From NCBI GenBank assembly GCA_947494705.1, contig CANLVN010000001.1, forward strand, positions 806,001 to 870,000: a DNA stretch of 64,000 nt. Reading direction: 5' to 3'. The stretch is from an uncultured Erythrobacter sp. (GTDB lineage: Bacteria > Pseudomonadota > Alphaproteobacteria > Sphingomonadales > Sphingomonadaceae). Under the pieces are notes generated by a model. It made no database searches, was not told the origin of the DNA, and worked only from the letters and a program-made list of their open reading frames with translations. The position numbers and the translations under genes are program-made. Below are positions 16,019 to 23,985 of this stretch, piece after piece (the stretch's first letter is position 1; each line of letters begins with the position of its first letter).

Positions 16019-17019
16019 AGCGCCTCGGCCTTGCTGTCCGCCGCGCCCTCGCCACGCACCGCGTCGATATCGGCATCGCTCACATTCAGCTCGCGGCCGA
16101 CAAGCGTCCCCACGGCAGCGACCAGCGCCTTGGCATCGAGGTCGTATTCGTCGAGCAAATAGGGCAGGCTCGCCCCGTGGGCATAGGTGTCGTTCAGGCC
16201 CAGCCGGATCAGCCGTTTGCCGATGCCGTTGTCGGTCATCATCTCGCTGACGGCCGTGCCCAGACCGCCGGTGGTGAGGTGGTTTTCGAGCGTCACCACG
16301 CCCGCCGTGCATTCGCGCAACGCCGCGAGCACTTGAGGATCGTCGAAAGGCTTGTGAGTCGAGACATGCAGGTGCCGCACACCGATACCTTCGGCGGCGA
16401 GATAGCTGGAAGCGCGCATTGCTTCCTCGGTGGTGATACCCGCTGTCAGGATCGCCACGTCCGAGCCGGTCGAGAGCACCCGCGCCTTGCCGACCTCGAA
16501 CGGTTCGGACTTCGGGAAAAGGCGAGGCATCTCGCCTCTCAGGAACCGGACATAGCAAGGGCCATCGACGGCGTGCGCGGCATCGAGCACGGTTTCGACT
16601 TCGGTCGCATCGCCGGTTTCGAGCACCGTCATGTTCGGCACCGCACGCATCACCGCAACATCCTCGATCGCCTGGTGGGTGACACCGCCCGGTGTGACGA
16701 TGCCGGGCAGGAAGCCGAAGAAGCGCACCTTCAGATTGGGATAGGCGATCGACATGGCGAGCTGGTCATAGGCGCGGCGATAGATGAAGACCGCGAAGGT
16801 ATGGATGAAGGGCACCAGCCCCTCGCGCGCCATTCCTGCGGCGACGCCCATCATGTTCTGTTCGGCCATGCCCATCGAAAAGAAGCGATCAGGGTAGGTG
16901 TCGCGCCACTGCCCCACCTCGCATGAATTTGTGAGATCGGCAGAGAGAACAACGACTTCGGGCTTGTCCTTCGCCCATTGGATGAAGTTCTCGACGTGCG
17001 GGCGGCTTACGAGTTCCAT
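16015..17019 (-). CDS. transketolase-like protein, C-terminal half (pyrimidine-binding subunit)
   Basis: 334 aa. It corresponds to the PYR and C-terminal domains of transketolase, made here as a separate chain. FSMGMAEQNMMGVAAGMA holds Glu53, the residue that activates thiamine diphosphate; VTPGGVTHQAIEDVAVMRAVPNMTV and VVTLENHLTTGGLGTAVSE are also family-typical. It should form an alpha2beta2 enzyme with the product of 17007-17951, whose 3' end it overlaps by 13 nt. Split transketolases often act on unusual ketose phosphates (for example in apiose use) rather than in the central pentose phosphate pathway. Its place between mtnA and the RLP gene suggests a substrate from nucleoside-derived pentose phosphate. 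Confidence 0.88.
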   Translation of the reverse strand: MELVSRPHVENFIQWAKDKPEVVVLSADLTNSCEVGQWRDTYPDRFFSMGMAEQNMMGVAAGMAREGLVPFIHTFAVFIYRRAYDQLAMSIAYPNLKVRFFGFLPGIVTPGGVTHQAIEDVAVMRAVPNMTVLETGDATEVETVLDAAHAVDGPCYVRFLRGEMPRLFPKSEPFEVGKARVLSTGSDVAILTAGITTEEAMRASSYLAAEGIGVRHLHVSTHKPFDDPQVLAALRECTAGVVTLENHLTTGGLGTAVSEMMTDNGIGKRLIRLGLNDTYAHGASLPYLLDEYDLDAKALVAAVGTLVGRELNVSDADIDAVRGEGAADSKAEAL

Positions 17020-17951
17020 GCTTGCGACTCCGCTTTCATCGTCTCGAATTCTCGGGCGTAGCGCGCCTTTTCCTCTTCGGAAGAGAATCGCAGGTAATGC
17101 AGCACCTTGCGCTCGTTCATCAGCGGCACGCCGCGTGTGGGATCGGTACGCGCGAGGATGAAGAGTGGGCGGTCCGCAGCGCGATTGCGATAAGCGTTAT
17201 CCATCGCCGCCATGTCGTGTCCATCGATCTCGACCGCCTCGCCCCCGAATGCGCGAATACGCTGGGCCAGCGGTTCGATGGTCATCACGGTCTCCATCGG
17301 TCCGTCGCATTGCTGCGCGTTGACGTCGACGATGGCAGCGAGATTGCCGAGTCCGTAGTGCGAGGCGCACTGAATCGCCTCCCAGGTCTGCCCCTCCTGA
17401 AATTCACCGTCGGACATCATCACCCAGGTGTTGCCGCTTTCGCCCTTGTGCCGCCGCGCCATCGCAACGCCGATCGCCTGACTGAGCGCCTGTCCCAGCG
17501 ATCCGGTGGTGGACTCGACGCCGGGCGAATGTTCGGCGCCGATCAGTTCAACCTTGGATCCGTCGGTGTTGAAAGCCTCCAGCGCCTCTTCGCCAAGCCG
17601 CCCGGCCTCGATCAGAGCGACATAGAGGACCAGCGCATAATGCGCGGGCGAGAAATAGAAGCGGTCAAAATCTGCCGTACGTGGCCCGTTGTAGAGCCCG
17701 CCGTTCTCGTAATCGGGATTGGCCTGACCCGGATTGCCCGCAAACGGCTCTGGCACCATCGGCGCTTCGCTCGGCCCGATATGTAGCCCGCGCAGATAGA
17801 GGTAGGAGAATATCTCTGCCGAAGAGCATATCTGGCTCAGATATCCGCCACCGTTGCGCATGACGTAATCGAAACCGCGCACGCGCATACGCTCCGCCAT
17901 GCGCTCGGCACGGGCGAGCCAGTCGTCATTGGCTTGGGGATTGCTGGCCAT
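17007..17951 (-). CDS. transketolase-like protein, N-terminal half (diphosphate-binding subunit)
   Basis: 314 aa, the PP domain of a split transketolase. SDGEFQEGQTWEA (Asp181 and Gly182 with Ser180 where most have Gly) continues into NLAAIVDVN, giving the Mg-thiamine-diphosphate motif of about 30 residues. SPAHYALVLY (His104) and GAEHSPGVESTTGSLGQ (His141 region) match the active-site histidine positions of transketolase. There is no C-terminal domain; that is supplied by the next gene. It starts 3 nt after the mtnA stop, so it is in the same operon. A standard central-metabolism transketolase would be a single chain of about 660 aa, so this is probably a specialised enzyme. Confidence 0.88.
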   Translation of the reverse strand: MASNPQANDDWLARAERMAERMRVRGFDYVMRNGGGYLSQICSSAEIFSYLYLRGLHIGPSEAPMVPEPFAGNPGQANPDYENGGLYNGPRTADFDRFYFSPAHYALVLYVALIEAGRLGEEALEAFNTDGSKVELIGAEHSPGVESTTGSLGQALSQAIGVAMARRHKGESGNTWVMMSDGEFQEGQTWEAIQCASHYGLGNLAAIVDVNAQQCDGPMETVMTIEPLAQRIRAFGGEAVEIDGHDMAAMDNAYRNRAADRPLFILARTDPTRGVPLMNERKVLHYLRFSSEEEKARYAREFETMKAESQAWNS

Positions 17952-17954
17952 CGT

Positions 17955-19007
17955 CTAACCTCTAGCGTTGTCGGCGAAAATGCGAGCGAGGCTCTGCTGA
18001 AAAGGCGGCTCGGCAATGCCGTATTCGGTGATGATCCCGGTGATTAGCCGCGCAGGCGTGATGTCGAAGGCCGGGTTGTAGACCCCCGCCCCCGCCGCCG
18101 CCACTTCGACGCCGCCCATATGGGTGATTTCCCGCTCGTCCCGATCCTCGATCGCGATGTCGTCACCGCTCGACGTGGCAAGGTCGATGGTCGAGGTCGG
18201 GGCGCAGACATAGAAGGGCACGTCATTGTCCTTTGCCGCAAGCGCGAGGGAATAGGTGCCGATCTTGTTGGCGGTGTCGCCATTGGCAGCGACCCGGTCG
18301 CAACCGACAACGGCAAGGTCCGCACCCTTGGTCCGCATCACATGCGCCGCGGCGCCGTCGACGATGACCGCGTGAGGAACGCCATATTGCAGCAACTCCC
18401 ACGCAGAGAGCTTAGCCCCCTGCAGGCGTGGACGGGTCTCGTCGACATAGGCAAACACCTCCCGCCCGCTTTCATGCGCAGTGCGAATAACGCCTAGCGC
18501 TGTCCCGAGATCAACGGTCGCGAGCGAGCCGGTGTTGCAGTGATGGAAGATGGTCGCCTTTTGCGGAACGACCTTCATCGCGTGGCGGGAAATGGCACGA
18601 TTGACCGCGATATCCTCGGCCTCGATCGCGCGCGCTTCGGTAAGCAATGCTGGTTTGAGCGCGTCTATATCACTGGCAGCCGCGACCACCCTCGCCATCC
18701 GATCGAGCGCCCAGAACAGGTTGACCGCCGTGGGCCGCGAACCACGCAGCAATGCTTCGGCTTCGGCGAGTTCCGCCTTAAGATCAAGCAGGGTCTCCGC
18801 ACCGCTGCGCCTCGCTGCTGCGACCATGCCGTAAGCCGCAGCGACGCCGATGGCTGGCGCACCGCGGACCTTCATCTCGCGGATCGCGGCGCAAATGGCA
18901 TGTTCGTCGGCCAGATCGACGGTCACCACATCTTCGGGCAATCGCGTCTGGTCGAGAAGCCGCAGGACTCCCTCTTCGTCGCGCCACTCGATGCTTTTGA
19001 ACATCAC
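17955..19007 (-). CDS. mtnA: S-methyl-5-thioribose-1-phosphate isomerase
   Basis: 350 aa, cytoplasmic. It isomerises 5-methylthioribose 1-phosphate to 5-methylthioribulose 1-phosphate (and often the 5-deoxy analogues). The catalytic pair is visible as Cys157 in HHCNTGSLAT and Asp237 in VVGCDRVAANGD; VRGAPAIGVAAAYG near residue 48 and the C-terminal NPAFDITPARLITGIITE are also conserved. Length is normal. Its ATG overlaps the stop of the deaminase gene (ATGA). The gene anchors the cluster as a methylthioadenosine or 5'-deoxyadenosine salvage operon; eIF2B-like relatives are excluded by the Cys/Asp pair. Confidence 0.95.
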   Translation of the reverse strand: MMFKSIEWRDEEGVLRLLDQTRLPEDVVTVDLADEHAICAAIREMKVRGAPAIGVAAAYGMVAAARRSGAETLLDLKAELAEAEALLRGSRPTAVNLFWALDRMARVVAAASDIDALKPALLTEARAIEAEDIAVNRAISRHAMKVVPQKATIFHHCNTGSLATVDLGTALGVIRTAHESGREVFAYVDETRPRLQGAKLSAWELLQYGVPHAVIVDGAAAHVMRTKGADLAVVGCDRVAANGDTANKIGTYSLALAAKDNDVPFYVCAPTSTIDLATSSGDDIAIEDRDEREITHMGGVEVAAAGAGVYNPAFDITPARLITGIITEYGIAEPPFQQSLARIFADNARG

Positions 19008-20341
19008 TTAGGTTGCCCTTGATGCGCTTCTTCGATGTCGGCCGCGACGCTTTCGAATTGTTGCAGGATCACATCGAAGCCGGGCCAGTCCAGCTTGCCC
19101 TCGCTCACTATGTGACGCCCCCCGGCAAAGACATGCGCAACATCGTCGCGGCCTGCACTGTAAACGAGCGCGGCGTAAGGGTCATAGACCGGGCGCATGT
19201 GAAGCCCCTTCGTCGAAACGCAGATCACGTCGGCGCGCTTGCCCGGCGCCAGCGAGCCGGTATCCGCGCCGATCCCCGCCGCTTTCGCCCCTTCCCGCGT
19301 TGCCATCGCGACGACCTTGCGAGGAGCAAGCGCGTCGGGCCGCCCGGTATGGATCGACTGAAGCATCGCCGCCATTCGCATCGCCTTGAACATGTCGAGA
19401 TCGTTGCCGGTCGAAGGGCCGTCGGTGCCCAGCCCCACGCTCACTCCTGCCTCGAACAGGTCGGCAACCCGCGCAACACCCGATGCGAGCTTGGCGTTGG
19501 ATTGCGGGTTGTGAACCACGCTCGTCCCAGCATCCGCCAGCGTAGCAATGTCGCTGTCGGACAGGTGCACGCCGTGCGCGATGGAACAGCCTCGCGCCAG
19601 CAATCCGGTGCGCTCAAGCACTTCGACCGGCGTTGCGTCATATTGATCAGCGACCTGCGCCATTTCGCTCGGCGCTTCGGCAGCATGTATCTGGACCGGC
19701 ACATCCAGCCGTTCAGCCATTGCGGCAATTTCGCGCAGCTTGTCTTCGTCCAGCGTATAACAGGCATGCGGCGCGAGCGTGGGATAGACGCTGGCCTCCC
19801 CCTTCATCTCCTCGCAGAACTCCTCCGCAAAAGCGATCCGCTGGGGCCATTGGGCAAGATCATCGAAGCCGGGAAAGGCGACGAACACAGGGCCGGTGAC
19901 GAGCCCCATGTTAAGCGCCCTTGCCGCCCGCACCGTCTCGTGCGGATACCAGTACATATCGACGAAGCTGGTGGTCCCGGAAAGCGCCATCTCCGCGCAG
20001 GCGAGGGCCGCACCGACATGGACATTCTCGGGCGTCACGAAAGCCGCTTCAGCTGCCCCGACCTTATCCAGAAACGTGTCGAGATCGACATTTTCGACCA
20101 GCCCGCGAAACAGGGTCATCGCCGCATGGCAGTGGCCGTTGACAAGGCCGGGCATGATGATTGCGCCCTCGGCGTCGATCCTCGACGTGGCGTCGTAGCG
20201 CTCGGCGAGTTCCGCAGCGGACCCGCAATCCACGATGCGACCGCCCTGTATGGCGACCGCGCCATCGGAAAATTGCGTGAAGGCCTCGTCCATGGTCAGG
20301 ACGTGGCCGCCGGTTATCAAGGTATCGACGATTTCGCTCAC
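19004..20341 (-). CDS. MTA/SAH deaminase-type amidohydrolase
   Basis: 445 aa from GTG 20341, which overlaps the phosphorylase stop as GTGA. It belongs to the TrzA/AtzA/MtaD amidohydrolases, metal-dependent TIM barrels that deaminate methylthioadenosine and S-adenosylhomocysteine. Seen: His70 and His72 in NGHCHAAMTLFRG, VQIHAAEAPSE, IAHGVHLSD and GTDGPSTGNDLDMF with the metal-binding Asp, plus the C-terminal beta-sandwich return (LAPGKRADVICV). A guanine or chlorohydrolase activity cannot be excluded from sequence, but adjacency to mtnA and a 6-oxopurine phosphorylase makes MTA to methylthioinosine the likeliest reaction. Pseudomonas aeruginosa also pairs an MTA deaminase with mtnA. Confidence 0.88.
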   Translation of the reverse strand: MSEIVDTLITGGHVLTMDEAFTQFSDGAVAIQGGRIVDCGSAAELAERYDATSRIDAEGAIIMPGLVNGHCHAAMTLFRGLVENVDLDTFLDKVGAAEAAFVTPENVHVGAALACAEMALSGTTSFVDMYWYPHETVRAARALNMGLVTGPVFVAFPGFDDLAQWPQRIAFAEEFCEEMKGEASVYPTLAPHACYTLDEDKLREIAAMAERLDVPVQIHAAEAPSEMAQVADQYDATPVEVLERTGLLARGCSIAHGVHLSDSDIATLADAGTSVVHNPQSNAKLASGVARVADLFEAGVSVGLGTDGPSTGNDLDMFKAMRMAAMLQSIHTGRPDALAPRKVVAMATREGAKAAGIGADTGSLAPGKRADVICVSTKGLHMRPVYDPYAALVYSAGRDDVAHVFAGGRHIVSEGKLDWPGFDVILQQFESVAADIEEAHQGQPK

Positions 20342-21180
20342 TCGCCGGCCCCTACCATGCGCGGCACCAGCGCCGCGACGAGCCGCGCGAGCCGGGGGCG
20401 GATAGCCTCGACCGCCTCCCACACTTCGGCTTCATTGGTGATGTGGTCGCTGTCCACGCTGCTCACCGCCAGGTTCGTTACGCTGCTGATCGCGAGAACT
20501 TCCATCCCGCTGTGTCGCGCGGCCATGACCTCGGGCACGGTGGACATGCCCACAAGGTCGCAACCGAGCGCGCGCATCGCGCGGATCTCTGCCGGTGTCT
20601 CGAAACTCGGTCCGGTCACGAAGCCATAGACACCGCTTCCGAGCGCAATCTCTACTTCCCCTGCGACCTCATGCGCGATGGCGTGCAGCCGTTTTGCGTA
20701 GGCATCGTTCATGCTGACAAAGCGCGGGCCGACGCTCTCGTCATTGGGACCGCGCAAGGGATCGCGCCCGGCGAGATTTGCAAAGCTCAGATGATCCTCG
20801 ACCACCACGAGATCGCCAACTTCATAGTTTTCGTTGACCCCGCCCGCGGCATTGGTCAGCAGCGCCGTCTTCGCACCCAATCGCGCCATGACACGCATCG
20901 GGAAAGCGACCTCATGCGGACTGTATCCTTCATAGAGATGCACGCGCCCCTGCATCGCGATCACCGGCACTCCGGCCAGGGTGCCGACATGCAGCACACC
21001 CTTGTGGCTGGGAGCGGTGGACAGTGGAAAGCCGGGGATATCGGCATAGGGAATCGCCACGCCCTGCACCGCCTCGGCAAGCTCGCCCAGCCCCGAACCC
21101 AGAACCAGCGCCAGCTCAGGGGCCAGGTCGGTGTGCCTTCCGATGGCCTTGACCGCCGCGTCGATTGTGTCACCAAGCAT
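20338..21180 (-). CDS. purine-nucleoside phosphorylase, possibly methylthioinosine-active
   Basis: 280 aa, trimeric PNP/MTAP family. It splits nucleoside plus phosphate into base and ribose 1-phosphate. Ser29 (GSGLGE), His81 (GRVHLYEG), Asn110 (LTNAAGG), Glu194 (SFETPAE), Met212 and Asn236 (ISSVTNLA) align with active-site residues of human PNP. Asn236 at the base-binding position is typical of 6-oxopurine enzymes, whereas MTA phosphorylases usually carry Asp. This fits a deaminase acting first. Start ATG 21180 has GAGG 8 nt upstream; ATG 21186 and a longer frame to 21237 are alternatives. It opens the salvage operon and is divergent from the phosphoribosyltransferase gene across about 73 nt. 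Confidence 0.88.
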   Translation of the reverse strand: MLGDTIDAAVKAIGRHTDLAPELALVLGSGLGELAEAVQGVAIPYADIPGFPLSTAPSHKGVLHVGTLAGVPVIAMQGRVHLYEGYSPHEVAFPMRVMARLGAKTALLTNAAGGVNENYEVGDLVVVEDHLSFANLAGRDPLRGPNDESVGPRFVSMNDAYAKRLHAIAHEVAGEVEIALGSGVYGFVTGPSFETPAEIRAMRALGCDLVGMSTVPEVMAARHSGMEVLAISSVTNLAVSSVDSDHITNEAEVWEAVEAIRPRLARLVAALVPRMVGAGE

Positions 21181-21253
21181 GGCCATCACCTCGCCGAGCG
21201 CGCGCGCGGCTGCAAGTCCAAAAGCGCACGCATGCACTGTTGGGAAGTCGAGC

Positions 21254-21817
21254 TTGACCGAAAAGACCTATATCGATGCCAACCGGCTGCTGGAGATGTC
21301 CTACCGTCTGGGCAACATGGTGCTCGCATCCGATTTCAGCCCCACGCACATTGTAGGCATCTGGCGTGGCGGCGCGCCGATCGGGATCGCGGTTCAGGAA
21401 CTGCTCGAATTTCACGGGGCCTCGACCGACCATATCGCGATTCGAACGTCGTCATATATCGGCATCGATAACCAGGAAAAGGAAGTGAAGGTGCTCGGCC
21501 TCGGCTATCTGATCGACACGCTCGAAGCTGACCATCGCCTGTTGATCGTCGACGACGTGTTCGATTCAGGCCGCTCTATCCAGGCATTCAAACGCGAGTT
21601 GAAGGCGCGCTGTCGCCGCAACACGCCCGGCACCATCCGAACTGCGACCGTGTTCTACAAGCCTTCACGCAATGTCACCGAAGAAGTCCCCGATTTCTTC
21701 GTCGAGGAAACCGAAGACTGGCTGGTCTTCCCGCACGAACTGGTGGGCTTGAGCGAGGAAGAAATCCGCGCGCACAAGGCGAATGCCGAGGAAATCCTGC
21801 TCCATTCAGAGCGGTAA
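21254..21817 (+). CDS. purine (hypoxanthine-type) phosphoribosyltransferase
   Basis: 187 aa from TTG 21254; GGGAAG lies 7 nt upstream and the translated start, TEKTYIDANRLLEMSYRLG, matches the usual N terminus of these proteins. No in-frame ATG is nearby. The PRPP loop LLIVDDVFDSGRSIQA is clear, with IVGIWRGGAPIGIAVQELL upstream. The enzyme transfers a free purine base onto PRPP in the cytoplasm; hypoxanthine or xanthine is expected. It is transcribed away from the phosphorylase operon from a shared short intergenic region, so it would recover the hypoxanthine that the operon releases. The gene ends 1 nt before the convergent queF. Confidence 0.86.
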   Translation: MTEKTYIDANRLLEMSYRLGNMVLASDFSPTHIVGIWRGGAPIGIAVQELLEFHGASTDHIAIRTSSYIGIDNQEKEVKVLGLGYLIDTLEADHRLLIVDDVFDSGRSIQAFKRELKARCRRNTPGTIRTATVFYKPSRNVTEEVPDFFVEETEDWLVFPHELVGLSEEEIRAHKANAEEILLHSER

Positions 21818-21818
21818 G

Positions 21819-22283
21819 TCAGCCCCGCCCGCGATAGGAAGCCACGCCTTGATCCGGCAGCCATAGGCCTTTCGGAGGCGCACCGCTTTGCCAGAAGATA
21901 TCGATGGGAATGCCTCCACGCGGATACCAATACCCACCGATCCTCAGCCAGCGCGGTTTCATCTCGTCGAACAACCGCCGACCGATGCCCACGGTCACGT
22001 CCTCGTGAAAGCCGTTGTGATTGCGAAAACTGCCCAGGAAAAGCTTGAGGCTTTTCGATTCCACGATTGTTTCGTCCGGCGCATAGTCGATCACCAGATG
22101 TGCGAAATCGGGCTGGTCGGTTACCGGGCAAAGCGAGGTGAATTCGGGCGCGGCGAAGCGCACGCAATAAAGCTCGCCCTCGCGAGGATTGGGCACATAG
22201 TCGAGCTCCGCCTCGTCGGGCGAAGTCGGAAGCGGGGTGCTCTTGCCCAGCATGGCCGGGGATTTTTCAGGTGTGCTTTCCAT
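21819..22283 (-). CDS. queF: NADPH-dependent 7-cyano-7-deazaguanine reductase
   Basis: 154 aa, the short (unimodular) QueF. It reduces preQ0 to preQ1 in queuosine synthesis. [13 protein letters not shown] carries the nucleophile Cys52 and the acid Asp59, and [22 protein letters not shown] is the NADPH/QueF signature. The start is ATG 22283; an upstream extension of the frame has no family similarity. Convergent with the phosphoribosyltransferase gene, with only one base between stops. Confidence 0.94.
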   Translation of the reverse strand: MESTPEKSPAMLGKSTPLPTSPDEAELDYVPNPREGELYCVRFAAPEFTSLCPVTDQPDFAHLVIDYAPDETIVESKSLKLFLGSFRNHNGFHEDVTVGIGRRLFDEMKPRWLRIGGYWYPRGGIPIDIFWQSGAPPKGLWLPDQGVASYRGRG

Positions 22284-22407
22284 GCCGCGCTGTTGCCGCG
22301 AATGCAGCACGCATGCAAGCGAGATGCTGGACGCGCGCAATTTGTGTCCTATGAGAAGCGCGAAATGAGGATGGCGAGACCCGGTTCATTCGGCGTCTCG
22401 TTCAGAC

Positions 22408-23928
22408 ATGATAAACTCGATAGCTACGACCCTGAAACGCATCATGCGCGCGCCCGTTCGATCCCGCCTGTACCTGCCCGGCCTGACTGCGCTTTGCGCG
22501 GCTGCCGCGCTGACTTGCCCTATTCCGCTCGCTGCACAAACGACGCGCGACTTCCAGTTGCCTGCGCCCAGCCCCACGCCGGCACCGACCTCGAGTTCGG
22601 CACCTGAGGGACCGGCGGACGAGCGAGCAGGCGTTCCGATTGCACCTCGGGTAATCCAGCCAAGGTCGACAGCCACGCCGACACCTTCGCCCACGCCCAC
22701 CGCGTCCCCGGCGCCATCGCCCGCGCCATCCCCAACTCCGACACCCAGTCCTACGCAGGCACCCACCTCGCGTGCCACTTCTTCGCCCACCCCCGCCCCG
22801 ACGCGCACGCCTTCCGCGCAGCCTAACCGAACCGCGCCCGCATCGGCCGCTGACCCGGCTCCATCGACCGAAAGCCCTGGCACCCAGCCCGGATCGGGCG
22901 CGCGGGTGCCGCTGGACGAACTGGCCGAGCCGGGTTTCGAAGGTCTGGTCGATACCGAGATTCCGCCCGATGAGTTGGGCGACCCGATCGGCCCCGACGA
23001 TTGGTACAGCATAGACCCCGGAGACGGGCCTTCATCCAGCGGACAAGGCGTCGACGATTCCGGAGCGATGTCCGCCGACACACTCGATGCATTCACAACC
23101 CAGCGGAACCGGGTGATCGCAGGGATCCTGGTGGTGCTCCTGCTAGCAGGCGCTCTAGGCTTCGTTTTCTGGAGGCGACGGCAAGCATCCGACACGGAGG
23201 AAGTGGAGGAAGGCCCTTCGCTTGCGCGCGGGGTGAGCCGTGTGATCGACCGTCAGATGTCGACATCGGTTCAGGATATCGCCGAAGGCCGCGAGGACGA
23301 AGTCGCTTCGAGCGTGGCCGGGCCGACGGTCGCAACCGAGCAAGAAGCTGAACCCTCAGCCGAGCCGGAAATTGAGCAGCCCGCTTCACCTGCGCCCGAA
23401 CCAATTGCCGTGCCGATGGCGGATAGGGACCCGGCACGAATCGACCCGAACCTTGATATCATCGGTGCGACACGCAGCCTGATGATGTTAACGCTTGAAT
23501 TCCGGCTCGAGCTTGCCAATCGCTCCGATCGTGCGGTGCGCGACATTGCGATTGCCGGGAAGCTGTCGAGCGCTCAGCGCGGCGAGACTAATGCAGCGCC
23601 GCTCGCCAGCGGACAGCCGCTCGCCGAAATTGCCCGGATCGGCCCCCACCAGAGCCGCTCGATCACCGCGCAGTTGCAACTGCCTTTCGCGCAGGTCCGG
23701 CCGATCCTTCAGGGCAACAAGCCGCTGCTCATCCCTCTCCTGCACTTCACGATAGAGGGTAAGGGATGTCCGGCGATGACCTGCTCCTACGTCGTCGGGT
23801 CGCCCAGCCTGACCGGGTCGGGCCGCGTCCATCCGTTGCCTTTCGATGGACCGCCGGGAAGTCTTTCGGGACTGCGCTCGCAGGTCATCAGCAGCTCGCA
23901 AACGGACGTAGCAACCGAAACGATCTAG
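22408..23928 (+). CDS. Pro/Thr-rich single-pass membrane protein of unknown function
   Basis: 506 aa. An N-terminal signal-like segment (about residues 19-44, ending PLAAQ) is followed by an extreme Pro/Thr/Ser/Ala-rich tract (about 51-160, repeated PTP/SPT/PAP units), an acidic stretch, a membrane helix at about 236-255 (VIAGILVVLLLAGALGFVFW) closed by RRRQ, a second disordered acidic region, and a C-terminal beta-rich domain from about 350 (LTLEFRLELANRSDRAVRDIAI, KGCPAMTCSYVVG with two Cys). The positive-inside rule puts the Pro-rich part in the periplasm and the folded domain in the cytoplasm. No known family is recognised. Start ATG 22408 or ATG 22444 (MRAPVRS). It stands alone between queF and the sulfurtransferase operon. 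Confidence 0.72.
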   Translation: MINSIATTLKRIMRAPVRSRLYLPGLTALCAAAALTCPIPLAAQTTRDFQLPAPSPTPAPTSSSAPEGPADERAGVPIAPRVIQPRSTATPTPSPTPTASPAPSPAPSPTPTPSPTQAPTSRATSSPTPAPTRTPSAQPNRTAPASAADPAPSTESPGTQPGSGARVPLDELAEPGFEGLVDTEIPPDELGDPIGPDDWYSIDPGDGPSSSGQGVDDSGAMSADTLDAFTTQRNRVIAGILVVLLLAGALGFVFWRRRQASDTEEVEEGPSLARGVSRVIDRQMSTSVQDIAEGREDEVASSVAGPTVATEQEAEPSAEPEIEQPASPAPEPIAVPMADRDPARIDPNLDIIGATRSLMMLTLEFRLELANRSDRAVRDIAIAGKLSSAQRGETNAAPLASGQPLAEIARIGPHQSRSITAQLQLPFAQVRPILQGNKPLLIPLLHFTIEGKGCPAMTCSYVVGSPSLTGSGRVHPLPFDGPPGSLSGLRSQVISSSQTDVATETI

Positions 23929-23985
23929 GCGCCCTCGGAAGGCCGGGCTTGGCGCGCCGCCAGCCGCGCGCTAACGCTTGGTATC

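Noticed and set aside
22560..22900. Short tandem repeats that could suggest a CRISPR or minisatellite
   Set aside because: Units are irregular CCN/ACN/TCN codons of a PT-rich protein; there are no constant repeats or spacers.
22386..23195. Gly/Val-rich minus-strand frame with GVG repeats
   Set aside because: It is the complement of the Pro/Thr-rich codon run of the gene on the other strand.
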